From assembly GCA_009667805.1 (NCBI GenBank), contig CM019069.1, forward strand, positions 91,547,204-91,611,203: 64,000 nt of DNA, read 5' to 3'. Under the pieces are notes generated by a model. That model did not search any database and was not told where the DNA came from. It saw only the letters and a program-made list of their open reading frames with translations. Shown here piece after piece: positions 56,380 to 64,000 of this stretch. Source of the DNA: Leptobrachium leishanense. Its lineage: Eukaryota > Chordata > Amphibia > Anura > Megophryidae. A program made the translations under genes and the position numbers. How positions within the stretch are numbered: position 1 is the first letter of the stretch; each line of letters opens with the position of its first letter.

Positions 56380-57600
56380 ATCCACATTTAAGCCGTTTAG
56401 TTGTAAGGTGTTCAAAAGATAGATCCACTTAATTTCTTCTTTGTTGATTTTTTTTTCGAAATCACTTCCCCTCCAATCTCTTTCCACCTGCTTAATACCC
56501 ATGAAAATAAGGCCTCTAGGGTCACTATTGTGTTTAGTTTTGAATTGTTGCGATACTGAATGTTTTTCGTATCCAATCTTAATGTTCCGGATGTGTTAAT
56601 AGAGCCTCTTGTTGAGATGTCGCGTGGTTCGGCCGACATATTTTAAGCCGCATGGGCATGTTAGCAAATATATGATGTTTTTCGAGAAGCATGTCATGGC
56701 TTGCTTAATAGTATAGGTGGTCTTGTCTCCACTAAAGGTTTTAATGGCTTCTTTTTTATTTCCCGTTTCACGACAATTTCGGCAATTGCCACAGCGTGTC
56801 ACGTGCCACGCCGCCGCCGACGGAAGAAAGGCAGATCTGGTGCTGCACCATCCTGATTTCCCCAGGCAGCACCCTTCAAGCCCTGTCTTGCTGGAATTTG
56901 CTTCCAGAGACTCACACTTGCAGGATCAGCAGGTGCACCTAATGAGGACCTGCAGTGACTATTTAGCAGAGGCACGCCTGTCTCAGGATGCTTCTGCATT
57001 TTGCTTGCAAAGTGCCAACACTCCCAGTCTGACATCAAGCCTGTCCAGAAGCTTCATAGCTGTTCTGATATCCGTGTACCGAACCCCTGGCTTTCCCCCT
57101 GGACTCTGCATTCTGGATCATCCCTACTGGTATTGTGCCTCGAGACCCCTTTATTACACCTGTCCCAAGACTTATCTTCTGCACTCCCCAACCAGAGACT
57201 TTCCAGTATTGCTTCTCCATGTTTATTGTTTTCCTTTAATAAATCCCCATTTGATTTGCAACATATCGAGTATTTCCTGTGTATCACTTGCAACCTCGAC
57301 CTGTGGCACTACACGTGACACAGCGGTGAAAGGCTTTACTAATTCCGAACATATTAACATTTCTTTTTTTTGTTGTATAGTGACTTTTGATTAATTTATT
57401 CTTCAGATTTTGTGCTCCTCTACAAATAATCGTGGGTTTTTCAGGAAGGATTTCTTTCAGCAAAGGATCTTTTAGAAGGAGGGGCCAATGCTTCTTGAGA
57501 ATAGATCTTATTCGCCAATTCTGTTGGTTATATGTAAATATAAAAGGCACCCCTCCTTCTTTAAAATACCGGTTATCTTTAGGTTTATATTTTATTAGTT
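56380..57600 (-). pseudogene. Penelope-like RT C terminus and GIY-YIG endonuclease
   Basis: On the minus strand the frame reads FIFTYNQQNWRIRSILKKHW, EKPTIICRGAQNLKNKLIKS and FGISKAFHRC, the region after the Penelope RT. A solo LTR interrupts it at 57,320-56,797. It resumes with CGNCRNCRETGN, the cysteine cluster, then IIYLLTCPCGLKYVGRTTRH, the GIY-YIG core, here KYVGRT. A TAA at 56,596-56,598 follows NKRLY. The frame then continues with HIRNIKIGYEKHS, QVERDWRGSDF, the metal-ligand region EEIKWIYLLNT and LNGLNVDF. The RT catalytic part is missing, cut by the start of the inverted arm at 57,662. Confidence 0.9.
56797..57320. mobile_element. Solo LTR inside the Penelope gene
   Basis: The 524-bp element has short inverted ends TGTCACGTG and CACGTGACA. 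A perfect 5-bp duplication CAGCG lies at 56,792-56,796 and 57,321-57,325. AATAAA at 57,238-57,243, 77 bp before the right end, suggests a plus-strand orientation. There is no coding sequence. It separates the AFHRC and CGNCRNC codons of the Penelope frame. Confidence 0.85.
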
Positions 57601-58007
57601 CTTTTCTTTCTCTGCTGTTAATTTCTTCCCTTATTTCTTCTAGAGAATGTCGTTCATAACCTTTATCCGATTTCCTCTTGTCTGTCTAGATCATTAATTC
57701 CTTCTCAACATTTCAGACTTCAAAACTTAGATTGAACACCGGACGCCGACGGAGAGACAACCCCCAATGAAATCGGCAGGATACACATACATCATTGCGG
57801 ACAATGGAATTGCACGGCGTTCGTTGAAAATCCAGGAAGACACCTAATATGCGGTTCAGCGTGACCCGCACATCAAGAATCCTGAAGACAGCATAATTAA
57901 CAACGCCCAAACACAGCTGCAACGGGGCAAAGAAACCATATAAAGACACACGTCCATACGAGACACTTTATTGATACTTTCTATCAGAAACTGTTCGAGG
58001 ACACTTA

Positions 58008-58436
58008 GGCTAAGGTCAGACTAACGCAGTATTTTTAACATGCGTGTAGCCGCACTAAATCACGGCCGTGCTAGCAGCAAATTGCGTCCATTGCCGGGCA
58101 GCATACGAAGAACGTCCACACAAAAGTGCGGTCGCGCAACGCAAATGGCAAACGAACGCATTTTTTCGAGAACGTCAAACCGCTAGTACTAACGTACAGA
58201 GTGCGCTGCGTCCGCTAGCGGCATGTGTGTGTGATTAGGAGACATCAGACACTGCTAATGTCCAGCCAACATCACGTCCAGACGCAAAAAGTGTTATATT
58301 GATAACCGTACAAAATCACGAATGAAAATGCGCATCGTATGACCGCTATCGTGTATTCCGTGGAAAAAATGCGTCCATTCGTTCGAACGCACTTTTTCAC
58401 GGACAGCACGAAAAATGCGTTAGTCTGACCCTAGCC
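58008..58436. mobile_element. Harbinger-like MITE P2
   Basis: The ends GGCTAAGGTCAGACTAACGC and (inverted) GGCTAGGGTCAGACTAACGC flank 429 bp, with TTA duplicated at 58,005-58,007 and 58,437-58,439. The other arm of the palindrome gives the empty site, a single TTA between GAGGACAC and CTGAGG (complement at about 55,580-55,600). Confidence 0.95.
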
Positions 58437-58439
58437 TTA

Positions 58440-58467
58440 CTGAGGAAGCCAGTAGGCGAAAGCGCGC
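58440..58467 (+). other. Hammerhead-like core in the Penelope right arm
   Basis: This is the mirror copy of 55,559-55,586 on the plus strand and is identical in the core. Confidence 0.45.
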
Positions 58468-59662
58468 TTTGAGTGGCTCTCGATTTAGCTGTTACTCTTT
58501 TAATGTATTTTACCATATGGTTTATTCATGTTGATTTAATTTATTTTTACCAGAATAAATTTTGAAAATCATTATTCGCATCTTGTCCCGTTGCTTAAAC
58601 TATTTTTTCATCAGTACTTGAAGGCATCAGGTTTACCTCTTCCCCTTCCTGGAATGCATACAGCATCTTGTTCCATTTCCAAGAAAGTTACACCTTTTAA
58701 GCTATACTAAGGAGAAGAAGAAGAAACAACATCATCATCAAAATATACTGTAAGTATTCCATTCTTATTTTGAATTTCATTTCTGGAGTGTTTTCTTTAG
58801 GGCCAGATAAAAAAAACACACAAAAAAACCCCAAAACATTTATATACATACACGTTTGAAAAATTCATCTGTGTTCATATTTGTTTTAATGTAGAATGTA
58901 CACTGGTGTCACACACATTGTATTTCAATAATTTTTGTTTCACACAAAGGTGCGCCAGGAATTTATTTCATATTCCTTCTTACATTATTGTGTCCTTGGA
59001 AGCGTGTGGACACTTTCTTTTCCGTTACGGCAGCACCGACCCTAACAATTTACTCAACATAAAAGCGCTGCCTTCACACATACACCTTGTCCTTTATTTT
59101 CTAGCTATGGCGATTATATCTACAATACATAAAATTTTGGTACAATGATAGAATTTTTTTACACAACTTTGTTACAAAAGACACATAGGGTTAGATTACA
59201 TTGTGAACGCTAACTGTAATGTTCGGATATGTAATGTAATATATGCTAGGATAAATTATTTAAATCATGCCCCCATATTACATTCCTAACACCTAACCCT
59301 TGAAAAATCCATTTGCACATCAGTGATTGCACTATCTTGCGCAAGCTTACTGTATTTTGCTAATCTTATATTTAACATGGAGAGCGCAATCAGTAATTAG
59401 CGTTAGAATAAATAAGGTTTTACAAAGTCCTAGCACTAATTTCCATACCGATGGGTTAAAAATAAAATTAACTACACTTTTAAGCTGGTGCTAACTGATT
59501 CCACTTTAGCAGAATCAATTACCACCCCTAACACCTTCCCCCAATAAATCCAATATTCACCTCTCATCCCGTGGCGAGAATGGTGGCCTGATCCACTGCT
59601 TGTCCTGGCCACAAGCAGAGGGAGACTGGGTTCAAATAGTCTGCAGTCTCCCTCCGTGATCA

Positions 59663-60643
59663 ATAATAAAAAGGAAAAATGTCTATACTCCGTGGCGCTA
59701 GATATACACTTTTAAGGATTCGCTATATTCCCACACTGTGGTGCTCCTGTCACAAGAACAAATTGCAATATGTGAAGTAAAGAAATGGGGACAGCGCTTC
59801 AACTTAAAAGGATGCAGTGTATAAGTGAAGTGGTAAATATGGATATATGCTCACAAGCAATGGTAGGTCCCTTGATGATTAGGCGTGGACTAAATCAAAG
59901 TCTTCAAAATAGGAGGACCTCAAAAAAAAAAATACAGATAATGGTACAGTATTGCACAGAATATACTGCTATAGTAAGATTATAATATTCACTACTCACA
60001 CTTTACGAGAGCTGCTAGTTCTCATATGTAGACCTCACAGGTGTTCAGGGCCAACCTGTTCGCCTCATACTCCCGCACTACATGCTTTTTGTCCCTTGCA
60101 ACTGATGAAGCGCCCCTGAGGCGAGAAATGCGTTTGGCTGTTCGCTTATATATTTTATATTTTTCCAGCATATCTGGCCTTTATGTCACCTTTGTTCTTA
60201 TACTGAGGTTTACACACGCGGCTACCCTGGAATATTTCTGCTGGAGATTCAATTTTATTGGTGAGTGGATATTTGCTTACCCTTTACAATCCTGTTGGAT
60301 TATATGCAATCCATGTTCCTGTGCTTTTTTGGAGGTCTGAGTGCGGGAGTATGAGGCGAACAGGTTGGCCCTGAACACCTGTGAGGTCTACATATAAGAG
60401 CTAGCAGCTCTCGTAAAGTGTGAGTAGTGAATATTACAACCTTACTATAGCAGTATATTCTGTGCAATACTGTACCATTATCTGTATTTTTTTTTTTGAG
60501 GTCCTCCTATTTTGAAGACTTTGATTTAGTCCACGCCTAATCATCAAGGGACCTACCATTGCTTGTGAGCATATATCCATATTTACCACTTCACTTATAC
60601 ACTGCATCCTTTTAAGTTGAAGCGCTGTCCCCATTCCTTTACT
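59663..60643. mobile_element. Penelope-like fold-back insertion with hammerhead-like motif
   Basis: A perfect 14-bp duplication TCCCTCCGTGATCA lies at 59,649-59,662 and 60,644-60,657. About 110 bp of unpaired tail leads into a left arm (about 59,775-60,080). A 260-bp spacer follows, and then the right arm (about 60,343-60,643), nearly identical when inverted. Identical short frames on opposite strands (from 59,785 and from 60,658) are a consequence of this. The spacer contains CTGATGAAGCGCCCCTGAGG and GAGAAATGCG (60,102-60,132), the same motif type as in the Penelope arms. No protein is encoded. Confidence 0.72.
60102..60132 (+). other. Hammerhead-like core in the fold-back spacer
   Basis: CTGATGA (60,102-60,108) is followed by AG, a CGCC-CCTGA-GGCG stem-loop, A, and GAAA (60,125-60,128). 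The two conserved blocks are exact. The base pair next to the core is not of the usual G-C type. Confidence 0.45.
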
Positions 60644-60945
60644 TCCCTCCGTGATCATTCTGCGGTGCTGCGTGATCTCACGAGAGCAATATCACACAGG
60701 GCTCGTGGCCCGGCAGCGCAACCCTCCATAGAGTCCTATGGACTCCAGGAGTTGATTCTTGTGGCAGCGCAAAAGCGCTACTGTGAGTATCACTGAGGGT
60801 AGCCATTCGTTCTGGGGCATGGTGCCGTGGTAGTGTGTGCCCCGGGAATCTAACGTTAAAATGGGGCCGCTACTAGAAACCTACACACGTAGGTTTTCCC
60901 CCTTAGCATCCCCATTTTATCGTTAAGAACGTAATCTAGCCCATA

Positions 60946-61372
60946 ATGTTTCAAATCGATACAATGAATATTCATTGCCAGTAAACAGAGTAAAAATATT
61001 TAATGAAAACAAATGCCTAGCTACTGATTAAAGGATTGAGCCAATGTCGAATACAGTGACATATTTCTTCGGAAACAGCTTGAAAATGCCATCTTCAAAG
61101 ACCAATGCATATTGTCTTTAAAAATCAGAATGATTAAAGGATGTACTTTCTCTGATCCCACATCAATGGCATTCTTGCAGATTTTCTTCCAGTATCTATG
61201 TATATTGATTACATCTGGATAGTTCTGCAATTTTGATCACTGGATTTTAATGACAGTAGCTGACATATTTGCTGAGTAATCCTTCTTTATAATTTAAGAG
61301 AATGAATAATTATCACCTTTTAAATAGCATCTACAGTTTAAATTATGCTAAAAAAAAATATATATATATATA
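60946..61372. other. No gene seen: AT-rich spacer
   Basis: Nothing recognised. It ends in a TA microsatellite that abuts the Tc1-type MITE. Confidence 0.55.
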
Positions 61373-61452
61373 CACTATATTGCCAAACGTATTCGCTCAC
61401 CTGCCTTGACTCGCATATGGATGGGTGAGCGAATACTTTTGGCAATATAGTG
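61373..61452. mobile_element. 80-bp Tc1/mariner MITE
   Basis: The arms CACTATATTGCCAAACGTAT and (inverted) CACTATATTGCCAAAAGTAT pair almost throughout, including GTATTCGCTCACC with GGTGAGCGAATAC. The element is flanked by TA on both sides. Confidence 0.92.
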
Positions 61453-61507
61453 TATATATAGATATATACATATAGATATATACATCTTATCCTTTATTTA
61501 TATAGCA

Positions 61508-61980
61508 CTAGGGATGAGCCGAACACCCCCCGAACCCGAACTTCCCATTTGTTCGGGTCCGAACCCCCATGCAAGTCAATGGGGCTGAAAATTCGGTTTT
61601 TTAGAGTGCCCTCCAAGAGGGCATATATGCTACATATTTGCCCTAAAAGGTGTATGGGGGTCCGGGTAGTGCCCAAGGGGACAGGAGACAAGGACAAAAA
61701 GTAAAGAGAAAAACGTTTTTAAAGTGACAGTGAGTTTTCCATGAAATAAAGGTTAAAAATAAAAATGAAAAATTCCTTCAAATATCGTGCCTATGAGGTC
61801 CCCATAACCTGCCCGTGAAGTGGCGGATTTCTAGAATGTATAGAAATATGTAAAAACAAAAAAATGACATTTCAAATGACGGTAAATGCTTTTCCTTTAA
61901 TCTATCCATAAACAACTGCTTGGGGCAGCAGTCTGTATGAAAAGAGGAGACATTTTCGGATACGCAGAAAAAGTTTACTG
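61508..61980. mobile_element. D2: 5' part of the D hAT family
   Basis: It starts TAGGGATGAGCCGAACA and follows D1 (29,774 to about 30,260) with only scattered differences. An example is CCTCCAAGAGGGCATATATG, which occurs in both. It stops near 61,980 where G-type MITEs begin, so the copy is truncated. Confidence 0.88.
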
Positions 61981-61989
61981 ATTTTTTTT

Positions 61990-62927
61990 GGCGGTGAAAA
62001 GCAGGAGAATGACTGGAGAATGGAAAATTCTAGACCAAATAGCCGATTTGGAAAGTGAGATAAATGGGAGAATTTTTCTGGTTTGGCTAATTTGACCTAG
62101 AATTTTCCATTCTCCAGTATTTCTCCTGAGTTTCACCTTTCTCTGAATAACCCTGTCAGGGTTATTCAGAGAGCGGTGAAGAGCAGGATAATGACTGGAG
62201 AATAGAAAATTCTAGGTCAAAATAGCCAAACCAGAAAAATTCTCCCATTTAGGCTAGGGTCAGACTAGCGAATTTTTAACGTGCGTTTAGGCGCACTTAA
62301 TCACGGCCGCACTAGCAGCAAATGACGGCCAATATACGAAGTACGGTCGCACGAAAGTCTGGCTGCGCAACGCAAGTGGAAAATGAACGCATTTTTTCGA
62401 GAACGCAGAACCGCTAGTACGGACGTACAGAGTGCGCTGCGTCCACTAGCGGCGTGTGTGCGTGATTTGGAGATGTCAGATCCTGCTCATGTCCGGCCAA
62501 CATAACGTCCAGACACCCAAAGTTTCCTGGTTTGGATCCGTAAAAATTCACGCACAAAAATGCGCATCATTTGACCGTTTCCGTGCAATCCGTGAAAAAA
62601 TACGGCAATGCGTTCGGACGCACTTTTTGACGGTCGCTGCAAAAAATGCGTTAGTCTGACCCTAGCCTTATCTCACTTTCCAAATCGTCTATTTGGTCCA
62701 GATTGTTCTCTTTTCCTGCCATTCTCCTGGTTTTCACCTTTCTCTGAACAAACCTGAGAGACAGGTGAAAGCCAGGAGAACTGGCAAGAGACGAGAACAA
62801 TCTAGACCAAATAGCTGATTTGGAAAGTGAGATAAATGGGAGAATTTTTCTGGTTTGGCTATTTTGACTTAGAATTTTCACTTCTCCAGTTATTCTACTG
62901 CTTTTCACCGCTCTCTGAATAACCCTG
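61990..62927. mobile_element. Three head-to-tail G-type MITEs
   Basis: The copies are 61,990-62,155 (left end lost), 62,157-62,756 (holding MITE P3) and about 62,757-62,927. The first two are separated by one base, giving AACCCTGTCAGGGTT. The second and third are fused at damaged ends. All share the CAATCTAGACCAAATAGC interior, in alternating orientation. Confidence 0.82.
62252..62667. mobile_element. Harbinger-like MITE P3
   Basis: The ends GGCTAGGGTCAGACTAGCG and (inverted) GGCTAGGGTCAGACTAACG flank 416 bp with TTA duplicated at 62,249-62,251 and 62,668-62,670. The empty site CCCATTTATCTCAC is visible in sister G copies, for example at about 50,909-50,922. Confidence 0.95.
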
Positions 62928-62983
62928 TGAATGTTTAATCCCGAGGTGAAAAATAACATTGCTTTAGATTTTTTTCAAACACC

Positions 62984-64000
62984 AGTTAACCACTTGGCTG
63001 CTATGGACGCGCTCAGCGCGTCCAGCCAAGTGGTTCTCCTGTGCTATGGACGCGCTGTGCTCGTCCATGCACAGGAGGCAGCAATCCGCCGGATTCTGGT
63101 GGATTGCTGCACCCCCCGGCGGCGCGATGACATCTAAGGCTGGGGTCAGACCAGCGCACTTTTAACGTGCGTTCTGGCGCACATAATTACGGCCGCACTA
63201 GCAGCAAATGACGGGCAATGACGGCCAATATACGAAGTACGGTCGCACGAAAGTCCGGCCGCGCAACGCAAGTGGAAAACGAACGCATTTTTTCGAGAAC
63301 GCCGAACCGCTAGTACTGACGTACAGAGTGCGCAGCTGTGGCATAGCGGCGTGTGTGCGTGATTAGGAGATGTCAGACACTGCTAATGTCCAGCCTACAT
63401 AACGTCCAGACGCAAAAAGAGTTTTATTGACGATCCGAAAAAATCACGCACGAAAAATGCGCATCGTATGACCGTTTTCGCGCACTCCGTGAAAAAATAC
63501 GTCAATTCGTTCGGACGCACTTTTTTACGTTCGCGTGTAAAAATGCTTTCGTTTGACCCTAGCCTAATTCAGGCGCCCCCCCCCGCATGTGCGGAGGAAG
63601 TGCCTGAAAGGGAGGGGGGAGGTCCTTCGGACCTCTCTCCCTCCCGATCGCCGGAGGGCAGAGGGTTAATCTAGGCACTGTTTGGAAAGGCACAGCCTGC
63701 CCTTCCAAATGGTGGCTGTGATTAACCCCTGGGGAGCCGGATCACGAATCGGCGCTGAAAAGCGCCGGATCGTGATCCTCTCCTGGAGCTGGCCGACATC
63801 TTGGATGTCGACCAAACATCCAGGAACTCTCCCTGAGGACTGGCGTCGTCATGCATAGCACGATGACGCCAGTCCTGGAGTTAACCCCTAGCTGCCACCA
63901 ATGGTGGAGATAGGGGGTTCATTGGAACCCCCTATCTCCCGATCCATGGCAGCTAGGGGTTAATGTTTGATTGTGTTGGATCGGCCAGAGCATGGCCTTT
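62984..64000. mobile_element. Hairpin-chain element B (continues past the window)
   Basis: It starts TTAACCACTTGGCTGC at 62,987 and is collinear with element A from 504 to about 1155. It holds MITE P4. Hairpins include AACCACTTGGCT with AGCCAAGTGGTT, CTCCTGTGC with GCACAGGAG, 63,078-63,110, 63,739-63,778, 63,782-63,824, about 63,836-63,876, and 63,881-63,963 with an inner stem 63,907-63,938. Sequence differences from element A are often paired. No frame encodes a plausible protein. Confidence 0.8.
63138..63564. mobile_element. Harbinger-like MITE P4
   Basis: The ends GGCTGGGGTCAGACCAGCGC and (inverted) GGCTAGGGTCAAACGAAAGC flank 427 bp with TAA duplicated at 63,135-63,137 and 63,565-63,567. 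Element A shows the empty site, GACACCTAATTCAGG at 715-729. Confidence 0.93.

Larger units (their letters stand above)
51037..58984. repeat. Giant imperfect palindrome around a Penelope-like element
   Basis: The left arm consists of 51,037-51,254 plus 55,284-55,936, split by an L1. The right arm is 57,663-58,984, split by MITE P2. With the insertions removed, the arms pair continuously over about 870 bp, around a spacer of 1.7 kb (55,937-57,662) that holds the Penelope coding relic and a solo LTR. The pairing runs straight across the L1 insertion site (GAATACTTATATTTTGATG with CATCATCATCAAAATATA...AAGTATTCC), so the palindrome predates the L1. Confidence 0.88.
59188..60942. mobile_element. 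Harbinger-like element with a nested fold-back
   Basis: The ends GGGTTAGATTACATT and (inverted) GGGCTAGATTACGTT are flanked by ATA at 59,185-59,187 and 60,943-60,945. There is no transposase. A Penelope-like insertion (59,663-60,643) sits inside. A fragment of the same family lies inverted near 5450-5600. Confidence 0.7.

Noticed and set aside
59785..60658. Two identical small proteins on opposite strands
   Set aside because: They are the two arms of the fold-back read from either side.

Overview
This window is vertebrate nuclear DNA made almost wholly of transposable elements. I found no host protein-coding gene, rRNA, tRNA gene or CRISPR array. The mix of families (L1, CR1 and L2 LINEs, Penelope-like elements, Tc1/mariner, hAT, PIF/Harbinger-like, TTAA-type elements, a Helitron scrap, solo LTRs and a tRNA-derived SINE) together with large AT-rich spacers suggests an amphibian, most likely a frog. 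That assignment is an inference from repeat style, not proven.

Layout. 0-2.2 kb: a CAGGG-ended element ('X1') split by a TTAA-flanked element built of back-to-back hairpins. 2.6-3.7 kb: 55-bp tandem repeats and a C-rich pyrimidine tract. 6.2-12.0 kb: a nearly full-length L1 with exact 16-bp target duplications, inserted in the tail of a CR1 that continues to 12.93 kb. 13.1-16.9 kb: an L2 tail, then a Tc1 transposase split by X2, which is itself split by a 2.1-kb L1 derivative that has ORF1 but no ORF2. 18-20.2 kb: tandem repeats and hAT-like elements sharing hairpin modules with the element at 0.5 kb. 23.4-26.4 kb: a near-perfect 169-bp palindrome, a CR1 3' end, a SINE and X4. 27.65-29.42 kb: a decayed Tc1-like transposon. 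29.77-32.35 kb: a 2.6-kb non-coding hAT. 34.2-35.8 kb: a hairpin chain, two minisatellites and a Helitron helicase fragment. 36.5-38.5 kb: a long CR1 fragment. 42.9-49.0 kb: an old CR1 split by X5, followed by X3, which holds a 2.3-kb hAT with a GGCCCAGACC minisatellite and a fold-back retro-insertion. 51.0-59.0 kb: a Penelope-like element with inverted arms of about 870 bp, invaded by L1, L2, a solo LTR and a Harbinger-like MITE. 59.2-60.9 kb: a Harbinger-like element holding a second Penelope-like fold-back. 61.4-64.0 kb: MITE clusters and a second copy of the hairpin-chain element, cut by the window end.

The nesting gives a relative chronology of about a dozen insertions, several with an intact empty site elsewhere in the window. 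The strongest unexplained signal is the hairpin-chain element. Nearly every base from 513 to 1454 lies in one of about 15 consecutive hairpins, and five base pairs differ between its two copies in a way that keeps pairing. Further leads are the ORF1-only L1, the two Penelope-like fold-backs sharing a hammerhead-like motif, and one core module shared by elements whose ends belong to different superfamilies.
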